In this document: in pieces, positions 12,673 to 24,842 of the stretch
Layout: each line of letters begins with the position of its first letter
How positions within the stretch are numbered: the first letter of the stretch is position 1
Assembly: GCA_001606155.1 (NCBI GenBank)
Contig: LODT01000047.1
Location: 1-64,000 of the forward strand
Reading direction: 5' to 3'
DNA: 64,000 bases
Origin: Tieghemostelium lacteum
Taxonomy: Eukaryota; Evosea; Eumycetozoa; Dictyosteliales; Raperosteliaceae
The notes under the pieces: generated by a model
The model's input: only the letters and a program-made list of their open reading frames with translations
Told to the model about the DNA's origin: nothing
Databases searched by the model: none
Program-made: the position numbers and the translations under genes

Positions 12673-12819
12673 TATTTATTTATCTAGGTAATCGAATGAT
12701 AAAAATAATAAAAAAAAAAAGAGTTTGATTGATAGTTCTACCAAATGAAAATGAAAAAATCCAATTTATTTTAAAAATTTTTATTTATATTTTTTTGGAG
12801 GGATTAAATTGCACAACAA

Positions 12820-15319
12820 ATGTCTCAAAATGAAGAACTAAATGAAAATTTAGATATTTTGGACCAAAATACTTCAAATATTGTTGTAAATGTTACAAAA
12901 ACAACAAATGATGGTTCTGTACACGATGTTTTATTTCAAAATTCACAATTGGATAAATATTTAAATTGTAAGTAATTTTGATATTTTAAATTCATCGAAT
13001 TCAACCAATTCATGAAATTAACATTATCTATATAAAGCATTAGATAACTTTAATCAAGAACTAAAAGGTGAAGTTATATCTTTTGATGATTTTAATAAAA
13101 ATGATAATGATGAAAAAGTTTGGGAAGAGAATCAAACAATAGAACAGAGTACACCATTATTAGATAGTAAAACTAATATAATAGCACCACAAAATAGTAC
13201 TTCTAGAGTATTAAATTCTATAGATACTAGTATATTGAAATGTTATGAGAAATTAAATCAAGTTATAATTGATTCTGATTTACTTCATCCTAAAGAATCA
13301 CCATTTATTAATAATCCAAATCTGTCATTGGATACAAATAATAATATTTCTGATAATGGTGGTTTTACATTAGTACCTCCTTTACACCCAATATCAATAT
13401 ATAATATATTTACTGGTAATAATAGTCAGATAAATGAAGAAAAAAAGAGAGATGAAGATATATTTAGAATTGTTGGATTAACTTATCCAGAGCATTTAAA
13501 GAGTACATTTACAACAGTTGGTAAATTATCAATTAGTATTATAATAGTATTGCTATCACTTTTGGTAGCTTTTCTAAGACAAACATTAGAGTATAGTTGG
13601 AAATGGATAATTGTAATACTATTCATTATTAGTAATATAACTTCAGCTATTCACTTTTTTATGTTTCTAAAAGAATCAAAAATGAAAATGCAACAGTTTC
13701 AACAGAATATGGATAATGTATCAGTATTGGTTAGTAAAATATGTAAACATACTAGAGTACATATAGATCAACTTTCAAATTCAATTCAACTGATTAGAGA
13801 GGTTGAATTAATATCTAGAGGTTACAGATTATCAACACCACTAACACCAATTGAAAGACTAGAACACAATCAACCTATAAAATCAGAGAAATCATTAGTT
13901 TTAAGAGCTGGTATAACCAATTCAATGAGAACCATCATTGTTAAATTCAAAGAGATTATCGATCAACAATTTCAACCATTTCTAGTATCATCCAACCCCC
14001 ATTTCCAAAGTTTTATTAAATCTGATCTCTCTCAGTTATTTGATGAATTGGATATAGACAGTACTGAAGAACTTCAAGATTCAACAGAAGAAGAATCTTT
14101 AAATTTGAATCAAATGGAATCAGATTCACAACTATCTATTATAACTATAAAGACAATGCTCTATCAGTATGAATTGATGATATCAAATTTCTTTTCACTA
14201 TTGATTATATATCAATCAGTTCTATTGGGAGTTTCATCTATATTGTCTAAACCAATTTCTAGTAGTATGGATGGTGATGTAGATTCAAAAGTATTTGATA
14301 AAATTCAAAAAATCAATCAATCACTAATTGAATTGATTAATACTTTTACTCCACTAGAATCTAGATTGTTAGTTGAAACCACATCTCTATCATCATTTTT
14401 ATCCAAAGAAAAATGGGAAAACAAAATTCCATCTAGAGTAATTATTCACCCCACAACTAGTCGTAGTAACCAAACACTCATTGAATCATTTCTCTATAAT
14501 AGTAATCAAATTTCAGAATCACTTGGATCATTATCACCTCTATTCTCTACATTTTCAGATAAACTATCACCAATTCAACAAAAACAATTAAAACTTAGAG
14601 ATAAATTATCAAAACAAAAGGATTCAGATGATATTAATATTAATAATAATAATGAAGATATTTCAGTGAGTGTAGAGGATATATTAAATTTAGATGAAAT
14701 GGTAATCAACTTTTTAAGGATAAAATCAGAGTTATCAAATGGGTTAAAGAATTGGGAGATTTCTAATAGAATTTTATTAAGAATTGTCAGATCTATTCCA
14801 ATACAGAAAAAATTGGAAAATCAAAATAATCAATTAACTGATGATGAAATTAAAGAAAGAATTCAGAGATTGGTAGAGAAATTAAAGTTAAATAATTTAT
14901 ATTTTGATGATACAGAAAATGATAAAATTATAGATGCAACTGCCAGTAGTAATAATATAGATATAAATAGTACCGAAAATGAACAAGAGAGAATTTTTGA
15001 AGCAGATGCTGATATTGATGATAATTTAAAATTAGAAGAAGAATTTCAAATTATTCAATCAATACCAAATAGTATAGATGATAATAATAATGCACAATCA
15101 ATGCCCCCTCCACCTCCACCAATGAATTTACCAAGAAAAACAAAACCATCAAAAAGAACTGTGTATGATCCCTTAATAGATCATTTCAATCAGAAATCTC
15201 TCAATAAAAACAACAATCCAACCCAACCAAGTCCATATAGTTTAATACCACCTGAAACAAAAGTAATAACAGAGTTAAAATCAATTCTAGATTTCAAAAC
15301 TACCAATTCAAAGAAATAA
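12820..15319 (+). CDS. Vezatin/Inp2-like two-pass membrane protein
   Basis: Exons 12820-12967 and 13038-15319 join in phase across a 70-bp intron (809 residues). Two adjacent hydrophobic segments lie at about 213-229 and 238-258. They are followed by a helical region containing 'IREVELISRGYRLSTPL' (about 303-319), which resembles the core of the vezatin/Inp2 myosin-binding family (Glu-hydrophobic-Ile-Ser-Arg-Gly-Tyr/Phe). A long helical tail has a poly-Pro stretch and ends 'VITELKSILDFK'. Vezatin links myosin VIIa to adherens junctions, and fungal Inp2 is the peroxisomal receptor for class V myosin. Both have paired transmembrane segments just before this motif. Assignment rests on that motif and topology, so it is moderate. 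The target organelle is not evident. Confidence 0.6.
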
Positions 15320-15416
15320 ATACTTTTGATTCTATTTTTATTACAATGTTGGACTTTAAAACCAATAAATTCAATGTTTAAATTTTAATATCTTATAAAA
15401 ATATTATAATGGATGA

Positions 15417-15795
15417 TTACTTTGGTTTAAGTTTTGATTCCAAATCATAAAATAATTTATCTAAATCATTTACACGATGTTTGAATAGTACTTGATTGTC
15501 AATCATTGCAACTGGTATATCAAATTTAAATTTATCATAATACTCCTTATTTTCTTCCAAATCAATATTAATTTCCTTAACTAAGAATTTATCTGTGCCA
15601 ATCTATTATTTTCAACTAATAATAAATATATTGATTACTCATTTGATAATATATATTCAAATTCAAATTTACCTCATCCAAAATAGGATATAAATCTTCT
15701 TTTGCTTCTAAACAGAGTGAACATATAGGCTTTGTAAAAAATTTAATAACAATTGGTTGTGTTTTACTAAATAGATAATTTTGTAATCTAATCAT
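15417..15795 (-). CDS. Glutaredoxin-like protein (DUF836/C5orf63-type)
   Basis: Exons 15795-15673 and 15602-15417 join across a 70-bp intron, giving 102 residues. The start is the ATG at 15795; the preceding TTG is not used. A short basic leader precedes 'IKFFTKPICSLCLEAKEDL', with a CxxC redox pair (C-S-L-C) at the N-terminus of a thioredoxin-fold helix. The second exon carries 'DIPVAMIDNQVLFKHRV', containing the cis-Pro (I-P-V) typical of the fold. The size and motif fit the small glutaredoxin-like family with C5orf63, which may be mitochondrial. The substrate is unknown. It is divergent, by only 96 bp, from the next gene. Confidence 0.85.
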
Positions 15796-15891
15796 CAAAG
15801 GAATTAAGTTTTAAAAATTAAAAATCTAATATTTTTGTAAAAAAAAAAAAAAAAAAAATTAGATTAATTTGATTTACAAAACCGAACGAAA

Positions 15892-17772
15892 ATGACTAAA
15901 AAGAGAGTATTAGATAAAGAAACAACAAGTCATAAAAATAAAGCAATTAAACTAGATAAAAAGATAAAATTGGAACAAAGTGAAGATGTAGATATAAAAG
16001 AAAAAGAAATTAAAATTAAAATTGAAGAGGATTCAAGTAATGAACAGGAACCAGAAGTAAATGACACAGAGATGGTAGTAGATGTTAATTTAACAACCAA
16101 AAATGAAGATGAAGATGAAAAAGAAAAAGAAAATACAGAGGAAAAGCAGATTTTAGAAAAAAAGAAGAAAGAAGATAGTTATAATAAAAAGTTGGCACAG
16201 AGATTCATTGAAACTATGACTAGTACATTCATGCAAACCTATACTCTAGATGATGGTAAAGAATTAAAAAAGAATAGACTTAGAGATTTTTATTTTGAAG
16301 CTATTCATAATGTTAGACATGGTGGTATTAGAGAGGAACTTTTTAAGGCACAATCATGGGGTAAATTCTTTTATCTGGTAAAAGAACATCTAAGTAAACT
16401 AAAAGTTGAACATGAATTAGATAAACCAGAAGATGATAATGAAGTACAAGATTCCAAAGTACCAAAAGAAATTCTAAAAAATCTATTTCACAGTAATGCT
16501 ATTGGTGGTAATGATAATTTATTATATTTATTGGAAAATAATCAAAATGATATCAGTCATCTATGTATGTACATATTTTACAATATTTCAACAACCCAAA
16601 ATATTAATTGTACTTTCAATTTTTAGATACATCATCTATATTAAAACAAAATATACCAATTTATATATTATCATCTTTTTATAATCAATTATCTCAGTCA
16701 TCAAAAGGAATAGATATAAATAATCTATTAGAGAAATTTATAATGTTTAGTTTAACATTTTCAAATTTTAATTCTATTGATATATTTAATAATTTATTAA
16801 ATAATTTAAATTTGAATCAAGATAATTCTAGGTATGTTATGTTGTATATATACTATCTATAAAATGAATATTAACACTACTACCTTATTATAAATATATA
16901 CATTTATCTAGTATTGAAAAAACTTATCAATTAATTAAAAAATATATAACAATAGTTGTAATACCAAATTTAGAAAAAAGAGATGAAAACTTTGAAAATG
17001 AGAAATCATTTGTAGATTTGGCTACTCATTTATTAAAGATATCATTGGTATTAAATAATGAAAAAACTACAAATAATGATTTTTCAATAATTTTAATATT
17101 GTTGGGTCAATCAAAATATCTTGGTAAAATTGTATCTATATTATCATCTTTTGATTTTAATGATTCAATTTACAAGTATACCACTGGTAAAATTAATTTA
17201 ATTTCATTATTATTTGAACAATTTATAAAAGATTCAAATTTATATCCACCAACCAATACATTAAATTATTTAAAGTATTTATATATTATATATTATCTTT
17301 AATATCTACAATTACTAATATATATGTATTTAAATTTAGGTCTAGAATCTTATGTGAAAAAGGTATCATTTTATTACAAAAATTAAAAGATCCACTATTG
17401 ACTAAACTAAAGATTACATCATCATCATTGATACCACCAGAAGCATTTATTACATTTTTATCTAAAAATAATCAATTACTAAAGAAAACTCACAAAAATA
17501 TGACTGATATTCAAGCATTAAGATTATTAAAATTGGTAGATTTAGAAGAGATATTAAATCAATATCTACAAAATGAAACAAATAATTCTAATGAAGAAGA
17601 AGAATCAAATGAATTTACATTTGATAAATCTGGTAAAAAAGAGAATGATAATGATGATAATAATCAAATAGAACAAAAAGAAGAAGATGATGGTTTAGGT
17701 GCAAAGAGTTTATTAGAATTTTTAGATGAAGACGATTTATTATCTTCTGATGATGATAATAAAAATGAATAA
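15892..17772 (+). CDS. Unrecognised Lys/Glu-rich, helical, nuclear-looking protein
   Basis: Four exons (15892-16564, 16627-16831, 16912-17274, 17340-17772) all join in phase through 62-80 bp introns with GTATGT-type or GTATTT donors, giving 557 residues. The N-terminal 100 residues are Lys/Glu-rich with basic clusters that could be nuclear-localisation signals. A conserved-looking block with aromatic and charged residues follows ('RLRDFYFEAIHNVRHGG'), then a long helical, HEAT-like body, and an acidic C-terminus with 'GAKSLLEFLDEDDLLSSDDD'. I do not recognise the family. The composition suggests a nuclear or nucleolar helical-repeat protein, but that is only inference. Confidence 0.8.
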
Positions 17773-17801
17773 AAATAATTATAAAAATATAAATTAACAG
17801 A

Positions 17802-19038
17802 TTAATTATTTATTAATTGAGGTTTAAAATGGTTTGGAAAAATACCTGATAAACCTTTATAAATATAAAAGTTTTGATAATCTGAATTGTGAGGTTGTAA
17901 TATGAATTTTTCAGGTATCCATTTTTTACCAGAATCTTTTCTTTCTTGTTCTTCTATTCTTTGTTTTTGTTCAATTTTTTGTTTTTCTAAAGCAGTGTTT
18001 TGATCATCACCAGCCATGATGCATTTGGTTACACTCTGCCATAAATGATAGGATGAATTGTATGGTTGTTCATCAATTGGTTTGGTGAACATTTTATATT
18101 TCTTACATTCGTGTACATTTAAAAGAGTTACATCTTTATGGTCGTTTTCAATAACTCTGGAATAGGTAACTATATTATCCCAATTACCTTTAATTTTCAT
18201 TGAAGTTTTACCATTGATATCAATATGACCTTTTATACCGTTGATATTCTTTGAACCACCTATGATACCTTTAGTTAGAAATTCCAATTCAGCTGATATA
18301 TCTTCTCTAGGTGTAACTCTCTTCACATGAACTTTGCCATTTAAAAATCTAGATAGTTTTCCAATAAGTATACCTTTTACACCCAGAGTTGGTAGGGTTA
18401 CCGTATAGCTTTCATTTAATTTTAAGAAATGAAATACCAATACACCATTTAAATGTGATTCACATGAATTACCATAAAATTTTACATATTGTGGAACTAC
18501 AGTTGCATTACATAGTATTTGTCTTTTTTTGTTATAAAAACAAAATGCACTTATAGGTGGATGATGTGATATTTGTTCAGCTTCAAAATGTGCACTATCA
18601 TCTCTTTCATTTTCATGTGTATCTATATTAATTTCTGGTGCCTTTTCTGAATTATCCCATTCACAATCAAAAACCTCACCAATTACAGGATTAAATGGTT
18701 TTTTAATACCTCTAGGTGTAGTATGAAATCCACTTAGATAAAATTTTAAAAATTGTAAATATCTTTCTGTGCTATCTTGTATATCATTAACCCTGTATAT
18801 ATTTTATATTAATATTTTTTTATATTTTACATTGTAGGACAAAAATATCATACTTGTATAATTCATCTAAACATGTAAACATATCAGAAAATGATTCTAA
18901 TGTTGATCTAGGTTGTAATAGAAAACATGGTAAAACCATATGTTTAATTTCAACTCCAACTTTAATTTGTTTGATTAAAGCTAGAATTATATCCTTTTTT
19001 GATTCAGTTAAAGGTTCAATTTCTTGTGTACTAGTCAT
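17802..19038 (-). CDS. Oxysterol-binding protein (ORD-only)
   Basis: Exon 1 (19038-18854) and exon 2 (18792-17802) join in phase to give 391 residues. The OSBP fingerprint 'EQISHHPPISAF' lies in exon 2, preceded by 'KPFNPVIGEVF', the conserved lid-proximal block. There is no PH domain, FFAT motif or ankyrin repeat, so it is a short ORD-only member. The family extracts sterol or PI4P from membranes and exchanges lipids at contact sites. Length is typical of the short class. The stop codon is only 29 bp from that of the convergent upstream gene, so the 3' ends probably overlap as transcripts. Confidence 0.93.
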
Positions 19039-19274
19039 TTTATATATATTTTAATATTACTATTATAATCAAAAAATTTAAAATTTAAATATATTGTTAA
19101 AAAAAAAATTTTTTAATTATTTAAGATAAAAATTTCCTTTTTTATAATAATTAGTAATTACTACTTTTTTAATTTTAAAATAATATCTTATTTTTTTATT
19201 GTTTTTCATTGTACAATTTAATGTTCAACGAACAAATTTTATATTAAAAAATTAAATATTTTAGATATTTGATT

Positions 19275-21049
19275 TTAAAAGAAAATAGAGTTTTTTAGAG
19301 GTTTTTTTATATACTTATATTTTATATTTAGAAGTTGAATTGTGTAATTTCCTTGAATTGCTTGATTTAATTGAAATTTTAATTCTTTTGAAATTGATTG
19401 TTTATGATTTTTAGGTGGTGGTGTACATGAAAATGAATGAATATAATGATTACCTTTTAGGATGGAAATAATCCCTAATATATAATCACTATAAGATTCT
19501 CTATTATTATCAACTTCCAAATCGATAGATACACTTAAACTCTGAAGAGTTTTGTTTTTTAATAGAGATTTTGTAAATGAAATCATTGAAAAACTATTTA
19601 GTTTAGTTGAGAAATCTACCAATGTTGGATGATTAAACTCCAATACCTCCAAAAACAAATTAAATTCCATTGGTAAATTTAATCTAGTTATGTAGGGATT
19701 CAATTTTAATGCATTTACTATGACTCTATTCTTTGAAAAATCTCTAAAGGGTGAAGATTTTAAAATTTCTTTTAAAGATGGGTTGTGTAGTGAAATGATT
19801 TGATCTAAATTATTCAATTCAACTGATGATGATGATAGTTTATAACTTGCTATTCGTAAAGACTTTAGATTTGGAATTTTATCACGTAAACAGGATAGAG
19901 TGTCTAAATCACAATAAAACTTTACCATAGTTTCCTCAATAGAAGAAGAACCACTCCACATACTAAATAGTTTTAACATTATTGCTTGTGGGTTATTGTG
20001 TGTATCCATTATTGTAAGTGATTTTAATGTATTGTTATTTATAGTTGTACTACCTGAATGTGTTTCCTTTTGTAATTTTAAATGAAAGATTTTCTAAATG
20101 ATTTCATTGTTTTGTTATTATTAAATAATTGTATTAAACTATCAATTGATGTTGTATATTGATAGTTTTTTAAAGATACAATTTCCAAAGTACCATTCTT
20201 TTCTAATGCCTTTAAAATACAATCAAATGTTGTTATTGGTTTTACAGAATTGAGGTGTGTAGGTGTTTGTATTTGCACAAATTGTATATATAAAATCTTT
20301 AATTGTAAATGTTCTGTTATTAATGATGCTATAATATCACTATTGGGTACTTTAATATTTAGTAAATGTAATTCCATTAGATTTGGAAATGATTTTAATT
20401 CCATATGACTAGATAGTTCATACATAGTTTTAAAACTAAGTTTTTCAATATTTCTATTAAAACCATATTTTGTAATCAATAAAATCAATTTATCAAATTC
20501 TACATTTTGAAAATTAACATTTAAGTTTAATTCCTTTACTTGATCTTGTAAAACTTTTAAATTACTTTGGTTATTATTATTATTTTTAATCTCTTCGAAC
20601 ATTTCTTTAAAAGTTTCAAAATCATTTGATCTAACATCTATTGATGTTAATTTACTATTATTATTATTATTTTGATAAACTATGGTTGATTGTACTACAT
20701 CTCCAATAGTCATAAAACTATGTGGAAAACAAAAATAGAGATGAGATATTTTATCAATAATCTCTCTACATTTGTAAAATGGAAATTTATAATCAGGTAC
20801 ATCAGATTTACCTAGAACTAATCCAAAATCAAATCCTAATTTTTTCATTGTGTATAATGCATCAAAGTCATTATCATGTGTTATTAATTCTAATAATGAT
20901 AATCTTGGTATAATTTCTTTTTTCCATTCTTTTGAAACCAAACTGCATTTATATATAAATTTACAAAGTATTGTTAATGATGTTGGTTGAATTTTATTTA
21001 TTTGATATATTAAAAAATTTAAAATTTTTATGATAATGTATCTGATCAT
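19275..21049 (-). pseudogene. LRR/F-box-like Dictyostelium family protein, frame broken
   Basis: Two long open frames lie head to tail: 21049-20078 (323 codons, starting 'MIRYIIIKILNFLIYQ') and 20009-19275, which is open upstream to about 20092. The N-terminus, with 'KCSLVSKEWKKEIIPRLS', resembles the F-box-like start of a large Dictyostelium leucine-rich family. The rest shows LRR-like Leu and Asn spacing. At about 20085-20095 the frame shifts by one base in an AGAAAATC run. The LRR pattern reads straight through from one frame to the other, and no convincing intron joins them. This is either a recent pseudogene, an assembly indel in an A-run, or two genes. The substrate or partner is unknown. 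Confidence 0.6.
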
Positions 21050-21238
21050 ATTGATTATTTAAAAAAAAACAGTTTTTTTTAAAGGTATTTTTTCTGATCA
21101 ACACATCTTTTCCCTCCAAAAAAAAATTATAATGAAGGAACCTGAAACTCAGATTATTTTCCTGGAAAAAATCTTACTCATAAATTTAAACTCAAACATA
21201 TATAAAATTTCATTAAAGAATATTATAAAATTTTTAGA

Positions 21239-21694
21239 ATGACTACAGTGGTAAATTATAATAATACAATTTTACTTAATACTTCAGTAGACAAAGTATA
21301 CAAAGCTTTAACCAATGAAATCCCTCTTTGGTGGACAGAAATGTTTGAAGGATCATCAGATAAACAAGATGTAATTTTTACTGTGCGTTTTGGAGATAAT
21401 GTTTATAAAACAATGCAAGTACAAGAATTAAACCATCACAAAGTAGTTTGGTATGTCAAAAACTCATTGATTGCTCTACCTGAATTTAAAAACCAAACTG
21501 AATGGATAGGTACCACAATAGTATGGGAAATAAATGAACAAGAACAAAATACAAAACTCATTCTTACACATATTGGTTTAAATTCTGAAATTGAATGCTA
21601 TCAAGTTTGTTCAAATGGTTGGAAACAATTCATTGATAGTTTAAAATCATATTTGGAAAATGGTAAAGGCACTCCTTTTTTAATTCAAAATTGA
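21239..21694 (+). CDS. AHSA1/SRPBCC START-like domain protein
   Basis: A single exon encodes 151 residues. The fold runs from 'ILLNTSVDKVYKALTNEIPLW' (the first strand and helix of AHSA1-like SRPBCC domains) through 'WYVKNSLIALPEFKNQTEWIGT' to the closing helix 'NGWKQFIDSLKSYLENGKG'. That long C-terminal helix closes the ligand cavity in this family. In the full Aha1 co-chaperone such a domain stimulates Hsp90, but stand-alone members mostly have no known function, so no role is claimed. It stands alone in an accessory stretch with 1.4 kb of gene-free DNA on its 3' side. Confidence 0.85.
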   Translation: MTTVVNYNNTILLNTSVDKVYKALTNEIPLWWTEMFEGSSDKQDVIFTVRFGDNVYKTMQVQELNHHKVVWYVKNSLIALPEFKNQTEWIGTTIVWEINEQEQNTKLILTHIGLNSEIECYQVCSNGWKQFIDSLKSYLENGKGTPFLIQN

Positions 21695-23113
21695 AATAAA
21701 TATTTTGATAATTTTAAAAAAAAGTTTGAATTAATGATTGGGTCACCATGCAATATATCAAACAACATTTTGATCATTTATTTTGGGATGATAACTAGAT
21801 ATGTACTGAATTTAGAGAAGTAAAAGAAATCTTCAAACTCTAAATAGCAATCCATTTTCATAATTCATAATGATAAAGAATTGACAAGTTAGGTTTTATA
21901 ATTCTGTACATTCCACTTCACCAGTTTTGATTCTCCATCCTCTTTTTCATAATTGTAATATTACAATTTATAAATCGATTCGTATTCACCAAATCGAATA
22001 CACTTTTAAAAATTTTATTCGAATCAGGTCCGAATCGGAGCTTTAACCAATTGATACCCCTGTGCCCAGATCCTAACAAGTAGGATGTGGATCTAAAGTT
22101 TATTTTTTTACATTAAGTAGGTCCATGAAACCAGGTATTTGAATTTGAATTAGTTTGATATTTTTACACCAACATAACATTTTGATTTGGAATTTGATCA
22201 GGTTGATGCATTTGCTTTTAACAATTTCAAGATTGGTACTATAATTGATAAATAATAGTTTGAAAAAAATATAATAGTTTAAATGTGATCAATGTGATTA
22301 TAGGGTCCCGGAGGATCCGAATATTCAGAGTATTCTTTTTTGTAAAGAATAAATTTGTTATAATTAAGGAAATAATTTATAAATTGTGATTGATAAATGA
22401 ACTATTATTTAATTTAATGAGGAAAGATAAAATACAGAAGGTGTTCACGCTCTCCTTTTTTGTGGGTGTGAAAAATCTATCAATAATTTTTTTTTAATTA
22501 ATAATATCTTTTTATGATAACTATAATAACTAAAATAATAAATTTTTATATATATAATTATTATATTATATTATATACTATATTATATATTATAATTTAT
22601 TATTTTGAATTCAAAAGATCAATTCCAATAATAAATATATAGAAATAATTCAATAGAACATCTCAGGAAATTGCGATACAAATTTCCGTTTGAAAATTCC
22701 AAATGATTAAGTATAAATGTAGTTTAAATAATTAGTAACAATAATAATTTAATTGTTCAAAATAGTTATTATAGTTATCGAAAAAATAATAATAATAATA
22801 ATAGTTGGTACCAACATTTTTTCAATATTATAATGTTTAAAAAGTTAAAAAATTTTAATTTTGTTGAGTTGATAGATGTCTAATAATTCATAATAATGTC
22901 TATTTAAATTCATGTAATTACTATGGAAGCTTTTAATAATACGTTTAATTAAATAAGTGTCTTTATAGATTATTTTAATTTTTTTTGAGCCACCCAAAAT
23001 TAATTAATTTTAATTAAAGAAACACTTAAAACATTTAATATAAAAACTAAAATATTTTTTGTTAGTTCATTTTATTTTAATTGTTTGTTGTATACACATT
23101 AATTAGCTTAAAC
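21695..23113. other. Gene-free AT-rich stretch with a retroelement fossil
   Basis: About 1.4 kb without a supportable gene. A diverged TRE-like tail (about 22040-22230, described separately) lies inside. The rest is AT-rich with TA-rich patches near 22540-22600. A small GC patch near 22300-22320 is not a tRNA that I can fold. Confidence 0.55.
22040..22230 (-). mobile_element. Diverged TRE-like LINE 3' fragment
   Basis: This stretch matches, with many substitutions, the 3' end of the TRE-like element seen intact near 63353 (shared landmarks: 'ccaattgatacc', 'gtggatctaaagttta', 'acattttgattt'). It is oriented on the minus strand. The divergence makes it the oldest copy in the window. No tRNA gene is recognisable near its 5' side. 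Confidence 0.7.
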
Positions 23114-23455
23114 ATGTCAGAAAAAGAAGAAAAGAAAGTCAAATACGAAAAGAAAACTAAAGAAGGTAAAGAGGGTAAAGAAAAGAAAGAAAAGCTACCA
23201 AAAGAAGATAAAAAGAAGGCCAAGCTTGAAAAGAAACAAAAGAAGGAACAAGATTCATCTAAATATGTTAATGATAAAATTGCTGGTCTCCCACCCCAAG
23301 GGAAATACGCTATCTTAGAAGTTCCTAGTAAAGGTATATTACATCTTAATCATAAATATATATTATCCAATTTTAAACTTAAAATATTAATTTTTTTTTT
23401 AATTATATAGGCTCATTTAACTTACATTGAAGGTGAATTGGCTGCTATTAAAATT
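23114..23455 (+). CDS. Small Lys/Glu-rich protein, splice frame unresolved
   Basis: The start is the ATG at 23114. About 70 residues of strongly Lys/Glu-rich sequence lead into 'GLPPQGKYAILEVPSK' and then a GTATAT donor at about 23332. An AG acceptor at about 23410 opens 'AHLTYIEGELAAIKI' before a stop at about 23455, but that frame is out of phase with the donor. Canonical splicing instead gives a short tail ending 'GSFNLH'. Either the short tail is correct or one base is off. No known domain is visible. It lies upstream of, and on the same strand as, the PLAAT-like gene. Confidence 0.5.
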
Positions 23456-23752
23456 TAAATTAATGTACATAAAATAAACCAATCACATAATAAACTGAAA
23501 CATATAGAAAACACTTCCTTTCAAAGGGAGTCCTGTCTATCTTTTCAAATTTTCTTACAAAAAAATATCTCCAATTTCATCTCCTTACATCCAATTTTCA
23601 AAAGAGGTTTTAATTATAACAATTGATGAAATTTTTCACCCTTTAAACACATTTACCACACCCCATCAACTTCAAAACAAGCCCTTCAAAAACTAATATA
23701 TTTTTTTTTTCACACTAATTATCTATTTTTTTAGATATCATATTTACCTAAA

Positions 23753-24505
23753 ATGTCTTTAACTGGTAATAACTCTAGTTTACCTGTTTTTACTATAAGC
23801 GATAGTACACTTCAAGAAATCAAAACAGAATTCATTGGTTCATTATTAAATCCTCGACCTGTTGTATTGGTCGATATACAAGGACTTTGTTATAATCCTT
23901 CAGAATCAATTTATGCTCATTGGGCCATCTTCACACAACTTACCATCATACATTTAGTATTTAAACTGGACATGGAAACAAATAGACCAACTTCTGTAAC
24001 ATGTGAATTGAAGTCAGCAGCAGACATTGACTTAAAAAAGAAGTCTTTGTTCCAACTTGGCAAAACAAAATTCAACTCTTTTGAAATAATGAATATTGGA
24101 AATATTTTGATCCAAAAATTTGGTAAGTTAGTTCATTAATTAAATTATCTTAATTCATATTACTAATATTATTGTTGTTAAGGAAACTGTCAAAAGGTAT
24201 TTTGGAATTGTCAACACTTTCTTAATTGTCTTTTGGGTATTATTTGTGAAGACGGATATAGTGAAGTTAAAACCACTTCAGATAAACTCCGTAATTTATT
24301 ATTTGGTTCTGTTATTGGGTCACCAGTTGCAACAACCCAACTTTGGTATGAAAACCAAAAAAAAAATACTGTTCAAAAAAATAGAAAAGATTTTCTTGAA
24401 ATGGACTTTATTGATAGGGAAATTGTTTTAGCGCTTTCTTCTAACATTGAAAAAGATAATGATCAACAAGATGAAGATTATAAGGATAAGTGTCTTATTA
24501 TGTAG
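23753..24505 (+). CDS. PLAAT/LRAT-like (H-rev107) protein with C-terminal CaaX box
   Basis: Exons 23753-24122 and 24183-24505 join in phase across a 60-bp intron, giving 230 residues. 'HWAIF' at H56 and 'IIHLVF' with H67 align with the two His motifs of PLAAT/HRASLS enzymes ('HWAIY...VVHLAP' in mammals). 'WNCQHF' (C133) matches the 'NCEHF' nucleophile motif. These proteins transfer acyl groups or act as phospholipases through a Cys-His-His active site. The last four residues are C-L-I-M, a classical CaaX box expected to be farnesylated. Mammalian PLAATs use a C-terminal transmembrane helix, so lipidation may replace that anchor. Overall identity outside the motifs looks low, so catalytic activity is inferred. 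Confidence 0.72.
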
Positions 24506-24715
24506 TTTCAATATGAGCCTTTTTTTTGGATTGCAGATGATTATTACGGTGATGCTAATGAAATCATCTTATATCTCAATGAATCCAATTCTAGTTACTC
24601 AATTACATCCTTGTCATTGAAAAATGAAATAAATAATTATCTATAAATGGTTATTATTTGATAAATAATTCTTCCTTAACAACTTTCATTTTATTTATCT
24701 CACCATATTCATGAA
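24506..24715. other. 3' flank of the PLAAT-like gene
   Basis: AT-rich sequence between the stop codon and the short repeat element that starts near 24716. No gene is visible here. Confidence 0.5.
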
Positions 24716-24842
24716 TGTATTTTATTAAATTATTATGGTAAATGATGATTTAGATATTATTATTATGATTATTGGATATTTTGAATATAATTCAAGTAAA
24801 ATTCTTTGATGTACCAAAGTACTTATAAGATAGTTATCTACA
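24716..24842. repeat. Family C short repeat, ending in TATCTACA
   Basis: This segment is about 90% alike to 62915-63045: both begin near 'atgaatgtattttattaaatt' and run through 'accaaagtacttata'. The copy here ends 'agatagttatctaca', which matches the terminal inverted repeat of the 70-bp element at 62024-62093. It abuts the target-site duplication of the adjacent TRE copy. The left terminus is not clear. Confidence 0.6.

Noticed and set aside
22290-22330. Small GC-richer patch as a possible tRNA
   Set aside because: No T-loop, no acceptor pairing and no Pol III terminator in the right place.
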